Below, one piece after another: positions 52,401 through 64,000 of a DNA stretch of 64,000 nucleotides (within the stretch, counting starts at the first letter, position 1; every line of letters starts with the position of its first letter). The translations under genes and the position numbers were made by a program. Where the stretch lies: the NCBI GenBank assembly GCA_013398055.1, contig VZRS01002795.1, forward strand, positions 70,450 through 134,449, in the 5' to 3' direction. Source of the DNA: Ifrita kowaldi (taxonomy: Eukaryota; Chordata; Aves; Passeriformes; Cinclosomatidae). The notes under the pieces were generated by a model. That model saw only the letters and a program-made list of their open reading frames with translations. It ran no database searches and had not been told where the DNA came from.

Positions 52401-53656
52401 AAGACACCATGACCTCAGCAGCCACAATGCAGAGGAGCAAAACTGATGAATCTTAGTGACATCCAGACTGGGAGGAAAAACCTCTCTGCCCAAGCTGAAC
52501 TTGTCATTCCTGGCATTTGTTGTTAGTTGGAATTGTGTGGTTTAACAGGGCACTCACTTTGGACTCTTCAGATGCTGAAAACTAAAAAACTTTAGATGCT
52601 GAAAGTCAAACATGGATGAGATTGAGGTTACATGGAGGGATATAAAGAATTTATTTACTTCTTGTCCTGATCCTGCTGTTTGTTTTACTCTGGAGATATT
52701 TTACTGGCTGAATAAGGATATAAAGATATATGCAGTTATATTTTATTATCTTGACTAAATACTTTTGTAGCTTGATTGCATATTTTAATCCCCGATTGCC
52801 ATCACCATTTAAAATGTGTGTCTTTACAGTTCATAAAGTCACGGGTATGTCAGAAATTACATCTGTATTATATCAGTGGTGTATTTCCATTAGTTGCATT
52901 TGACTTTTTTTTTAACTGGGCATGAAATTTTTCTCCCAGACCATAGCATTCTGAGTCTCAAAAATTTTTCCCAAGAATATGGTCACTTATTTCCTTTGCC
53001 CAAATAATAAAATGTAATAGGGAATAAATACATTTAAGGGAAATTAGATACTTTTACTCCTGCTGTTCATTCTGAGACTCAATAGACCGGCATTTTTTTG
53101 TTTCCAATCAGATGGAGGAAATTCTCCCAAAGGCAGAAGGCTTCAACTTGAAAAATGTGGGATTTTACCTCATTAAAAATTCAGAATTTGAAAGAAAAGC
53201 TTATAAATTTCCTCATTTAGTGTTGAGGTGAACCCACAGAATCACTTTTTCCCCAGGATGTTACTTTTGTTGCAGTCCTGATCTGTCCTTGAAGTCCATT
53301 TACATCTAATTAAAAAAAGGGAGATATCATGCTCTGCAAAATATTTGCATTTCAGCACACAGAATGTTTTTCTGTGACCCGGATTATTCAGTAAAATGTT
53401 TTCACTGAAGTCCAAATGCTGGAAATGAAAGAAAGAACAGCTCTGACTCTGTGTTTTGTGGATAGCACAGGTGTTTTACCACCTGGAAATAACAGCACAT
53501 GAAACATACTTCAGGGTAAATAGTAGATGTTCTAAGGACATCTGGGCAAAGAAGATCCGAAGTATGCATTTCAAGTGCATAGTATGGGTCAAGACAGTAT
53601 GAAACATGCACTCTCAAGGAAATGTCTAGTGTCAAAATTAAGGTGAAGCGTGCACC

Positions 53657-53700
53657 TTCTTGTTCAAATTTGTCAGGTTTCTTGTTCAAATTTGTCAGGT
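53657..53700. repeat. perfect 22-bp tandem duplication
   Basis: The unit TTCTTGTTCAAATTTGTCAG plus GT occurs twice back to back without mismatch (53657-53678 and 53679-53700). Confidence 0.97.
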
Positions 53701-55098
53701 AAACTTCAGATAAGAGCACTGTTCTTCCTCAGCAGAGCACTGAAGTACACTGTCCACATCAAGCCCAACTGTGGGCTTCGGTCAAAGAGAACACTTTATG
53801 AAACATAAGTGAAATTAAGCACATGTTCAAATATTCTCTGCAATTAGAGTATTAGTCAAGGTGAAAAAACCCAGTGTGGTGATTTTAGACTAGTGTAATC
53901 GCCATGGCATTGCTACATTCAGTTTGTCATTTGATAATACATCTGTATCAGAAACACATACAGTATTTTGTCACCAAAACACCTATCTAAATCAGTAACA
54001 CGTAAATGACAAATAGTCATTTCTATTCTAATGATTAAATTATATGTTTCAGACTCTGCAAACTAGGTTCTGTGGAGGTTGATTTTATATACATAAACCT
54101 GCATGGGTAGTACTTACATTTAAGCTGAATAGGAGAAAGGGCAATCCATTCTGAAAACATCCCTATCATGAGCCTATGCATAAGAGTAGGATTTGGCCTT
54201 GGATTTATTTCTTTGTGTCAGTGAAAGTTTTGGCTAAATGAGAAATACAGATCCCAGGGAAATAAGAGTAAAATGCGAAATATTAAGTATGAGAAATTCT
54301 AAAGTATGAGAAAGTTAGAAATAAATAACTTTGTAGCCAAAATTATTTCATAAACCGTGCTTATAATTTCCTTGAATTCATCACCAAGCAAGTTGCATCA
54401 TTATTCAGAAACATGATTGTGTAAAAATGCTGTTAGCCCTGAGCAGGAACGCATCTAAAGATGAATTTTGGGAGAAAATTATCAGGAACACAGATGCCTA
54501 CAGTAAGCGTTGGTTAAGACAGAGTAGTATTTATTGCAGTTACAGGGTGATGAGCCATGTTGTTTTTCAGCTGTGTGTAACATCTTCACTGCTCTCTCTC
54601 ATCTTAATAGCTCTCTGAGCTATTAAGGCTGTCAGTGCTTTGAGACTGACATTTGAAAGAAGTTTAACGGTTTGTGTCCTGCCAACCATGTGATTGGCTT
54701 TGCAAGTCTGCAGATCTGCTGCAGGCAGGGAGGCTCTGGATGGCCTGTTACTCCTGGAGCCATCAGAACTCTGAATATATGCATGCCCCTCATGTTTCTG
54801 TGTGTGAATGGGGGTGCATTGACTTGCACAGCAGCCCAAACCCAGCAGGAGTTCACCTGCTCTGTGTTGTCCTTCCCTTTCCTACATCATTTGTACTCTG
54901 GCTACTAGATTCTACCAGGGAGCTGCTTTCCTCACTGCATCCCACTGGAGATGAATGCGAGGACTGGGATGCAGAAAGCTCAAACTTGCAGCTGCTCTTG
55001 GTTAATGTCCCAAATCTTTTCCTTTCTACAGCCTGTGCAGCTTGATTGTCATCTGTCTTGAGGAACCTTTCCCAGCAAAAATACCAGTGAGGTTCATA

Positions 55099-55166
55099 AG
55101 GTTTAAGCATGTTTAAGGTTTAGGCATGTTTAAGGTTTAGGCATGTTTAAGGTTTTGGTAAGTTTT
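55099..55166. repeat. 17-bp tandem repeat, about four copies
   Basis: The unit AGGTTTAGGCATGTTTA occurs at 55116-55132 and 55133-55149 perfectly, at 55099-55115 with one change (AGGTTTAAGCATGTTTA), and at 55150-55166 with several changes. Confidence 0.95.
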
Positions 55167-57006
55167 TGCTGGGGAGTGCCTCAATGTCTCAGACTTATCT
55201 GCATCTGTTTTACAAGCACAGGGTTGACAAGCAACAAGTTGAATCTAACAGACATTTAAAATGTTGTCAGAGATAAAAGTAACACAGTTGGTAATATTAT
55301 TAAGTACTCTGTAATGTTCTTCAAATATTTCTTTGTCAGCATTAGCTCATTAATTAAACTTCCAAACAGACTTCTCATGTTCTACAACATCAATTGGGGA
55401 AAATTATAAGATTATTTTTTTCTCAGTGGAAGGTGTTTAATTAATATGCCCATTTTAATTTGGACATATATTCTATATAATAAAATATCTTAGTTCGGCA
55501 TTTTGGAGTCATATAAAAACTAGGATTATGTGAGTAGACAATTCCAGGAATGTGTTTCCATCATTAATCAATAGGTATAATATGTCAAGAGTGAAATGTA
55601 TTTTTAGATAATTTTTTAGAGCCCTCCCTTTCTCACTTGCTTGCCCTTAGACTAGTTTTCTTTAGATTTGTTGGGCAGAAGTGAGAGCACCTTTCATTAC
55701 CCTCTCCTTTCTTGGTTAAGGAAGCTGAAGGGACCTCTGCTCAGTGGGGCAATGTCTGAGGGACACAAGGAGAGACAGGCCGTCCTTGAGCTCAGTAGTA
55801 CTTGTCAGTGAGGGTTGTAGTGGCTTTCTCAGCCTGCGATTGAGCAGAGGATGGGCTATTGATCTTCAAAGGTCAGAATGCAGATTGAGTCATGAGACAT
55901 GCAGATCTGGTATGAGGTGAACACTGGCTTCGGTTTATCTCTAGTCCATCCAGGACCGTAATAGTTGAAGGCTGTTATTTGCAGATTGAGAGGGACTTAC
56001 TGTGAGTGAAGTACAGAACTCCTGAATAAGCTAAGTCAAAACCCTGCAACAAGGTCTGAAATTCTTAAAAGTTCTCCAGATGAAAAGTTGTGCTGTACCT
56101 ATGGCTAGCAACTTGCCTGATAGTTTTGGGGGGTATTTAAACAATTAAATGGAAAATATAGTGCGTGGGGGTGTTGTTTGCATTTTTAAAAAATATGTGG
56201 TGTATGCGTATCAATTATTTCCTGTTTCTCTGTATTGTGGCGTATCTCTGTATAACTAATACTCTCTCTAGGGAATTTTTTTTTTTAATTTCTGCAGTTC
56301 TGGGATCTAAATTCCATTCTCAGATGTCAGCTACTCTGCTGAAATGGCATTCAGGTGCTAAATAACACTGAGTAACTGGTTTTCTAAAGAGTCCTAAACA
56401 GCTTCAAAATGTAAAGTCTGGTCAATAGAATTCAGAGGCTTAGTCAGCTTAGCACTTTGGGAAATGTCAGTGAATTATTGCTTCATCCTTAACTACCTAA
56501 ATGCCTTTGAAAACTGGTTGTTGGAAACTGTTGAAAGTCAGTAGTTGCACTGGGTGCAGGAAGAGGCTGCAAGAGGATGCCTTGAACAGCTCTGAGTTGT
56601 TTTAGACAGTTGGAATCAGAGTTAAGAAGATGGGAAGCAAAGCTGTTTTCAGAGCTTCCTTCCCTTCTTTCCTCCTCCCACCTTGGTTAGTTTCCCACAG
56701 AACTGGAAAGAAGGAATGGAAAATGGGGTGGTTGTCTCTATCATGTGGTTATTTATTCCCAAGATTGGATAGTGAGAAACTAAATCTAACTTCAAACAAT
56801 CTCCAGTTTATATAATTTTGGAGGAAAGACAGATTTGACAGAATTTTCAACTGCTGTTATGAATACTTCCTCGAGCCACAGTTTCAGTTAGAAACTTTCT
56901 GAAATGAAGCCATTCCCACACAGCATGTCTTATTTCTGAGTGTTGCTGAGGATTTCTTTAGATTTGGTTTCTTAGACTTTCTTAGACTTTCTTCCAAGGA
57001 TGTGCC

Positions 57007-57121
57007 TTTTTTTTTTTTTTTNNNNNNNNNNNNNNNNNNNNNNNNNNNNNNNNNNNNNNNNNNNNNNNNNNNNNNNNNNNNNNNNNNNNNNNNNNNNNNN
57101 NNNNTTTTTTTTTTTTTTTTT
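57007..57121. other. assembly gap (83 N) between two poly-T runs
   Basis: T15 (57007-57021), N at 57022-57104, then T17 (57105-57121). The gap probably spans a long poly-T, possibly with a hidden insertion. Open frames reading through it are meaningless. Confidence 0.95.
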
Positions 57122-58972
57122 GGTGCCCACAGCTTGGAAGGCCTGTGGCTGCCTTAACAAAAAAAACCCCAAGAAATAGCTGAAAACAATACTCATCAAG
57201 TGGAACATGTCCCACACAAAGCAGGAACAGAGAAAGGGAGAAACAAATGGAAAAGAAACAAGAACCTCAGCCTCAGCTTTTGGCAAAGAAAACACGATAA
57301 ATACACGTCTGATTTGTTCAACCACTTTGCAGGAGGACATGATTTATCTTGTCCCTGTTTTATTCTCATCAGAAGAAAAGTTTTGTAGTATTTGCAGACT
57401 CCACTTGAGAGGCTGTTAAGACTGAAATAGCAATGGGATTGCCTCCAGACAGAAATGCATTGACCTGCCCTACGTAGAAAAGCTTGAAAAGCTCCTTCTT
57501 GAGTGGTAAAGAGCAAGAGAAAAGCTTATAGGCTAATTCTCCATCCTCTGGTTTAGAAGAGGAAATACCCTGTTACACAGTGTTGTGTTCTAATGGGTTT
57601 GTGATGCTTCAGTCCATGAAGTTCACTTGTGCAATGGCAGGTGGGCAAAGGTGCTGTATAATCAGGTGAGAATGAAATCATTTGTGTTATCATTGCCCAG
57701 CAACGCCATTCCCGTTTGTGCTGATAGTAAATTCTCACTTTATTTTGTGTACTGTAACTGCTCGGTTCAGGAATGGACAAATTGCTACAGTGGATCGCGG
57801 TAGTAACTCTTCTAGTTCCTGAAAATGGCAGTACCTGTTAGGAACCTTTCTTCAAATAAGTATCCAATAAACCTTCAGGTGTGTATTTCTTTCACATCTT
57901 CTAACACCTGAAGATTGGCTGATGCTCAGTGACACATTGATGTCCTTTTGTAAATACTAGCGCTGTCTAAAAAACAAGCAGATATTCCCGGAATAGTATG
58001 TAGCAGCTTCCCTGACATCAACAGCAACGTATTTATATCCTTCTATGGCTGAAATGCTCAGGGCTAGGAAAGCAGAGGAGAAGAGAGATCAGAAGCAGCT
58101 AAAAGGCCAGAGGGTCACAGATCACCCACAGCCGTTGCAGCAGAGAGCTGATGCTCATCTGTCCTGGCAGGTAATGACGTGAAACGGTGTTAGCAAGATC
58201 AGAGATTAGTGTCCTGCACTCAGTGCAATCACAGGGGTGAGCCTTTGGTTCTGCCCCAAGGGCTCTGAACCCCCACAGCACTCACGAATTGCCTGGAGAA
58301 AGGCACCCTGTCTGTGTCAGGACAAGTCGAGGCAAATTTGCAGTCCCTCAGCTTCTGCAGCCCATGGCTGACTGCAGGTGTAAACTGCCTGTGGCCAAGT
58401 CAAATCAGTTGTGTGGCCACTACTGGGCAGGGTGAATTAGTGGGCTGGACTCCTTCAGATGCCGTAGCCAGCCCCAGATCAGATCAGCCAGCAGGCATCA
58501 GATATGAAGCTCAAAAGGTCTGTACTCAACTCAGCCTTACAGGAAAGGACCTTTCAGCCTTGTGCCCAAACCTGAGAGCAGACATTGGGTGCATTTTTTC
58601 AGTGTGGTGTCGTTTCAGACACAGTAAATCACAGTTCTCACCGTGAAGATGTGGTATGGGAGCATGGACTTAAGACTCAAATTCACAGAAGTTCACAGAG
58701 AACTTCTTGGAGAAGAAATTTCCTTTTTGTCTTAGCTTTTTTACCTGAAGAGGAAGATGACTGTTTCCCAACTTGCTAAAAGCTTTTGCATTATGCATTC
58801 TGATGCAGCCCATTTCCTTGCTGGCAATGGTTTCCCACATTTACCACAATGTTGTATTGCACTTTAAAATTACAATTTTTTGCCTCTTTTAATGGCAGCA
58901 TTTTAGAGAACCCTGAAATTGTACCACGCCGAGGAATAAACGCAGTGCAAAACATGGTATATCTTTCAGAAA
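57122..58972 (+). other. NTRK2: NTRK2 intron, no gene seen
   Basis: Intron sequence, somewhat GC-richer at 58.1-58.7 kb, with overlapping unrecognised open frames of 60-122 codons in several frames. No conserved motif, exon boundary pair or repeat family was identified. Confidence 0.6.
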
Positions 58973-59032
58973 TAATAGAATCATTAAGATTGAAAAAAAG
59001 GTCCAAGATCATCAAGTCCAGCTTTCAACTAA
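58973..59032 (-). mobile_element. short CR1 LINE tail fragment
   Basis: TAATAGAATCATTAAGATTG then AAAAAAAGGTCCAAGATCAT and CAAGTCCAGCTTTCAACTAA follows the reverse complement of a CR1 3' end (ATAGAATCATTNAGGTTGGAAAAGACC..AAGATCATCAAGTCCAACC). Only about 60 bp is recognisable. It is the same subfamily type as the copy at 18025. Confidence 0.85.
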
Positions 59033-59462
59033 ATGAGGAATATGAGAAGATTCAACTTTCCTTTGCAGTGATAGCTTTCCTCTAGTGGCTCAATCCAGAA
59101 TTGATTTCCTATTTTAACCAACATGAGTCTTTCCTGCCAATTGATCTCTGTGTGTTTCGAGATTGGCCTCAACATCTGAAACAGGGCTGTGGTAAATGGC
59201 AACATTAAACAAACTGGTAGGAGATTTATTTTGCACCAGTAGGTTTCTTTTTTTGACTGCAAGATAGAGTGTTTTCAAGACAGAACGAAGCACACAGGTG
59301 TTTACTGCTCCTGCAGAAGACAGCTTTGCCATCTCCACTTTGCAGCTTGTGTTTATTAACAGAATATGTATACAGAAATATATAGAGCACTTTCTATGGG
59401 AGAAACACAGAAAAGCATTGCATGTTTTTCATAACAATGGAGAGAAAGTGTACAGAAAAATG

Positions 59463-59552
59463 GTTTTTTGTTGTTGTGGGTTTTGGGGTTTTGGTTTTTT
59501 GGGGTTTTTTGTTCAGGTTGGGGTTTTTTGGTGGGTTGGTTGGGTTTTTTTG
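59463..59552 (+). repeat. G/T-rich tract with repeated TTTTGGGG-like units
   Basis: About 90 bases made almost only of G and T. It has G-runs at 59478-59480, 59485-59488, 59501-59504, 59520-59523, 59533-59535 and 59542-59544, separated by T-rich loops of 4 to 15 nt. It could fold into a relaxed G-quadruplex on the + (and RNA) strand. The 129-codon open frame crossing it (59298-59687) is low-complexity and not a gene. Confidence 0.8.
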
Positions 59553-60928
59553 TCTACTCTTGGGATGGAATTTCTGCCTATGTGTGCCATAGTTATTTTT
59601 CATCATATAGAAAAGACTGTGCCTCTTTGCCACAGTGAGCTCTTGGCCTCATCAAACCAGACATACATCCCGTCTAGATGTCTGTAAAAGCTTTTAAGAA
59701 ACATTCTGTTATGTTTTCTGTGGTGTTTCTCTAAGGGTATACTATATACAGTCATACCTGTTAAAGTACACACTGTTCACTAACTAAAGCATCTCAAGAG
59801 GTGAGTTTTCATTTTTAAGAAAGAAGAGCAATTATTTAAATGGAAATGCGGTCTCAGGAAAGATATCAATCCTGGATTTAACTCTTTCCTAGATCGTAAC
59901 ACTCATGTGATAAGGAAGGAAATCCTGGTTCACAAGCTGGAATATAAACCCTGCATGGTCACAAGCTGCCCATTATTCCCTACTCTGCTTTCCGGTTGAA
60001 ATTCTGAGAGGCTGTGTCAGTGCTGAGCTGGACTTGAAGTTTTGCATGGCATATTAACTCTCTGGGTAATCAGTCTAAGAAGGCCATAGATCAAAGCCTA
60101 TTTGAACATATTTGAACCAAACCCAGCTAGTACTGTTTTCTTTGTATGTGGAATTAGCTTTTGAGTTGTTGCTTTTAAGTAAATTAATGAGCCATTTAAT
60201 ACTGTGCAAGCTAAGCATTTCTGCATTCTGATACACTTGAATTACTGAGGTTCTTTCTGTGAGTTGTTAAATTGTGCAAGCTGTAGGATGGCTGTAAGTA
60301 AAATCACACTTGAACAGCTAGTACTCAGTCTGTTCTACAGAAGGTTAATATTTGGATTCACAGAACACAATAGTTTCTTCTCCCCCTTCAACCCAATGAA
60401 AGGTGGTGGAGCAAAGCATCAGGGAAAAATAATGTAAAGACTTATGAAATGCATCCTGTACATGAATGAAAAAATATGAAGTATATTGTTGCATTTTATA
60501 GCAAGATTATGGAACAAAGGAAGGCCAATGTGAATTCTTTAACATTTTGCTCCTTACCTTTAACAGGCAGCTGCTCTGTATGAACAGAACACAATGTATA
60601 TCCTTAGACTTTGCTACAGGGAATAATGCCCATGTTGCAAGCATGGAGAAAAATTCTTATCTTTAGGTGCTGTTCAAGCCCGGAAGCATGTTAAGGGTGA
60701 CCCTGGTGTCGTAAATATAAACTATGAGAAACAGTTCCTAAGAAAACTAATTAGGCTGGACAAAACCAAACCAACATCACAAAGATGCAGCAGATATAAA
60801 TCATGCTCAGACAATAGGGATAGGAAAATACAAAAGCCTATGACTTGCAGCCAAGCAATAACCAGAGAGGGCTCCAGTAAGAAGTGGTGCTCTGGGAGAC
60901 AGCAGAGTGTACAGATCTCCCTCTTCCA

Positions 60929-60983
60929 AACAAAGAAAAGGAAAGAGGGAATGGGGGAAGGAAAAGGAAATAAAAGACAAGCA
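60929..60983. repeat. polypurine tract
   Basis: AAACAAAGAAAAGGAAAGAG continues GGAATGGGGGAAGGAAAAGG and AAATAAAAGACAAG: nearly all A/G with a few interruptions. Confidence 0.75.
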
Positions 60984-63103
60984 AAACAAAAGGGTAGACC
61001 TGTTGGCAGTTTACTCGGATGAAGCCAAGGTTTTGCAGCTGTACTTCTCCAAACATAAAGCAATTAAAATCTCTACCTACCTTGTTCTCCATGGCTTCAG
61101 AATTAGTATTCAGAAAGCAAAAGGATTTAGGCAAGTAGGCTTTGCTTTTCATACATTACCTGACTTGTTAAACGTGGCAGTGTTTGATTAAGGATTTTCT
61201 AATTGCCTTTCACTAGGCCACAGTGTTCATTAAGTTTTCCAACTTTCCTGTGTTTCATCCTGACAGCCGACTAGGCTGGTTGGGTTGAGAAGGGAATTTT
61301 ACCCACATTCCTCTGTCGCCCTAGTGAAGAGAACTGGAGGTTGGTGTGGCAGGGCCTTGTAACCTGTGGCTTTAACCATTTGTTGATTTGGTTTTATAGT
61401 TTTTAAACTGATGTTTATTGCTTCTCTAGATGTTCAGTAGGGAAGTCTTCTTGAATCCTTGATGGCATTGGATTATGGTCATAATTATAAAATGTCACGG
61501 ATCCTCGGGAAGTGTGAAAGGATGAATAGAGTACAAGAGGAAGGACAAAAACCTCTTTTAGGTCACTGTTTATTTCTGTTTCAGTCTGTGCCCCCCTGCT
61601 CCAGACCCTGGCTGCTACTTGTGTTGCTGGACATACAAGGAGGAAGATTATTAGGATGCTGGGAGAAGGGAAGTGTAACAGCACTGCTTGTGATTATCAA
61701 AGGGGTATCCTAATTTACACTGGCTGCTGAGAAGCAGAGGAATGTTCTTCTGATTTATCAGAAATATTGATATAACAGCACCATCCTTACTGAAGATGAG
61801 ATGGCTCATCATAATCCAAATGCTGGGTTCTAGCACAAAAATACTGTTGCATGCGAAACTTCAGCTATTCCAAAGGACTGGTACATAGACAAGTCTTTGC
61901 AGTAACATAGGAATTAAAATGCAGAATCCCCCTTTCATTTTTATCACTTAGTTCAGTCTGGGAGAGATTTTCAGAGCAATTGCTTTTAACTCACAGAATT
62001 CAGATCAGAATATAAAGTTTGTCAAAATTAAGATGTATTCAAGTCTTGGATTTTGGTGCAAACTTCTATCTTCATTTGGTCTAGCTTACAACCTCGTTGT
62101 GCTTAGAACTGAGTTATAGCTTCCATTCTTAGCAGTTTTTTGACTTGCATGTGATTTTTATTGGGTAAGTTTCCTGGGAGTCCAAATTGGTAGAATGAGG
62201 AAAATAATCAGTGGAGCAATGTGCTGGTGTGTGTGCAGGGATCCTGCACAGGCTTCTGTGTGAGACTGGCAACCAGTTCTTCATCTGGTGGCAGCCTTGA
62301 AAGAGTGGTTCCTCCATCGTAGTGCAAAGTGAGAGGAAGGTCCTGCTGCCTTTTTAAACCACCTTGTACAGCCAGAATAATGCAGCCTTTACTGAATTAT
62401 TCCATCTTCGGTACAACTTCTCCCCCTCCAGAGTTACAGGGTAGTAGCTGAGATTTTAAATGCACAGAAGTAAAGCTGTTCAAAAATAGAATTTTCCTCC
62501 CATGGGAGATTTCAGCATTTCATAATTACTTGCTGCTTTAAAGTATAAGAGAAAGCAGAGGGCACTTGGTTCAGTTTTGTCTCAAGTTTCAACTTGAACT
62601 GTTGAAACAGATAAAAATCTTCATTGACATTTAAATAAGTTGGTATTTTAAAATGAAATACCTTTTTTGAAAATATTTCAATTTGGGAAAATATTTTTAA
62701 AATGTGGGTAAGAGTGTTTTCGTGTGTGCTGGTATGGGGGAGGGTAAGGATTTTCCCACTTTGAAATGTTAAATTTGATTCTTTGCTTTAGGAAGCCAGA
62801 AAAGTAACTGGAAATCAGTATTTTTCTGCTGCTAAATATTTGAAACTTTATTCTACAGCATTAATATTTCTCAGTGAAATTTTTGACTAGCTTTATGCTG
62901 AAATTAATGCTATGGGAATCAAAATTTTGAATGTCCTGACTCATGTGTAATTAATATTAGTATATTTTCTTTCATTCCTACACCTGTTTCCATTAATTTT
63001 CTTGTTGAACTTATCTGTAAGGGACTCTAAACGACAAAAAGTGTTGTGTGTTACTGCAAGTGACATCCAACAAGTCCAAACCTTCTTGGATTAAAGGGTG
63101 AAA

Positions 63104-63123
63104 CTCCACTGAAGTCAATGGAG
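63104..63123. repeat. copy 4 of the dispersed palindromic repeat
   Basis: CTCCACTGA-AG-TCAATGGAG is a 9-bp stem with a single mismatch, with the same spacing as the perfect palindrome at 32966. Confidence 0.6.
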
Positions 63124-64000
63124 CTTTAAATATTGGCACCACCAGAAAAATTGTCCTGTGGAATGCACTTGCATTGTCATACTTTGAATGCTCTTCATTC
63201 TCGTGACAGACATTACTAAAGGAGTCTCTTTTCAAACACTTACGCGTTTATTATTTTCAAAACCCATTTCCTCAGAGAGGTCAAAAGCTCTTCTCACCAC
63301 CATAAGGAGTCCATGGAAATTTCAGCATTCTGAAGTACTGCAGGTATCCAACTGCATTAAAATATTAAAGCTTTTTTTAGTTTTTCTTTTTAACCATGCT
63401 TTGTTTTTGTTATGAATCAAAAGTGGTAGAGTCTAATTATTTTTTGATTGGAAGGGCAAACATTCCAGCAGGAAAAATGTCACATTGAAATCGGATTACT
63501 TCCAACTTGTCCATACAAGAAAATTCCCTAGTGAAAAGGCCTGATCCCTGTTTGCTTTGTATCACTAGTGTGATGCTATAATACCATTTTTGTAGTGTGT
63601 TTCTGGCAATTTTCAGTATTATCTATGCAGAGTATAGATTGCAGATCTCCTTCAAAAGCCCAGTGTTTTTTCTATTTGGCTGTACAGTAAAGCTGGAGTT
63701 TTCCCTCCTTTGTTGATATTTTTCCTTAAAAACAGAGAATAATGAAATTACTTAGTATTATTTCCATGCATTTCTTTAGAGCCCCTTGGTCCAAACAAGA
63801 CCTCACAGTGCAAAGCACTGGGGACTCTGCAGGTGCACATAATCCTTGCCTGAAGAGCTTTTGGGCTATAGCCCCATTCCTGTAACTTGGATCTACTTGG
63901 TTGTCCTGTGGGCAGGTTACAGATCTGGGGATTCACACACAGGGTGAAGAACGGGGAAAGGATGCTTGGTTGTCCTGCCTGTATGAGCAGGGAGTCCCAG

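Larger units (their letters stand above)
46131..57021 (+). other. NTRK2: NTRK2 intron towards the kinase exons
   Basis: Intron sequence. It includes a half-conserved palindrome copy at 46392, a perfect 22-bp duplication at 53657, a 17-bp tandem at 55099 and a GC-richer patch at 51.45-52.03 kb with unrecognised overlapping open frames. The first kinase exon (codons for FVQHIKRHNIVLKRELGEG) was searched for by eye and not found. No RNA gene was seen. Confidence 0.65.
59033..64000 (+). other. NTRK2: NTRK2 intron, 3' end of window
   Basis: Intron sequence that includes the G/T-rich tract at 59463, the purine tract at 60929 and a palindrome copy at 63104. Short open frames have no recognised homology. 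No exon was found, so the first kinase exon lies beyond the window. Confidence 0.6.

Noticed and set aside
54674..55045. 123-codon open frame overlapping three others
   Set aside because: Several frames on both strands are open over the same GC-richer patch, which argues for composition and not coding.
56972..57340. open frames crossing the N gap
   Set aside because: Their middle part is unknown sequence flanked by poly-T, so the frames are artefacts.
59298..59687. 129-codon open frame on the + strand
   Set aside because: Its middle is a Gly/Phe/Trp/Val-rich translation of the G/T-rich tract, with no conserved domain. It is low-complexity chance.
1..64000. undescribed multi-gene system, CRISPR array, tRNA or rRNA genes
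   Set aside because: Nothing supports these. The window is a vertebrate gene interior with two exons, CR1 remnants and simple repeats.

Overview
This is a 64 kb piece of vertebrate nuclear DNA, almost certainly from a bird. It lies inside the neurotrophin receptor gene NTRK2 (TrkB), which is transcribed on the + strand. Bird origin is inferred from the only recognisable mobile elements, which are all decayed CR1 LINE fragments, from the low overall repeat load, and from the lack of Alu, L1 or B-type elements. Two short NTRK2 exons can be read with confidence. Nearly everything else is intron or presumed 3' UTR.

Layout. 1-20110: intron upstream of the TrkB-T1 exon, with CR1 fragments at 12.7-13.0 kb and 18.0-18.2 kb, a purine-rich block at 2.85-3.48 kb and several low-complexity tracts. 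20111-20148: coding part of the alternative last exon of the kinase-less receptor TrkB-T1, encoding the tail FVLFHKIPLDG and a stop. From 20149: T1 3' UTR of unknown length, which becomes ordinary intron for the full-length form. 25.8-26.1 kb and 41.4-41.8 kb: two CR1 3' ends in opposite orientations. 45936-46124: a 189-nt juxtamembrane exon carrying the NPQYF Shc/FRS2 docking site. From 46125 to the end: intron leading to the kinase exons, none of which I could find here.

How the parts work together. Both exons start with the same split glycine codon (G|GT), so either can be joined to the same upstream transmembrane exon, which lies outside the window. Using the exon at 20111 gives a truncated receptor. 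Skipping it and using the exon at 45936 gives the Shc-binding, kinase-competent receptor. The window therefore holds the main isoform decision of the gene, with about 25.8 kb between the competing acceptors.

Other content: at least five copies of a short, partly palindromic dispersed sequence (consensus near CTCCCACTGA-CT-TCAGTGGGAG), several small tandem duplications, a G/T-rich tract with G-runs at 59.46-59.55 kb, and two assembly gaps (41145-41169, 57022-57104), both at homopolymers. I found no independent protein-coding gene, tRNA, rRNA or CRISPR. The many 60-130 aa ORFs look like chance.
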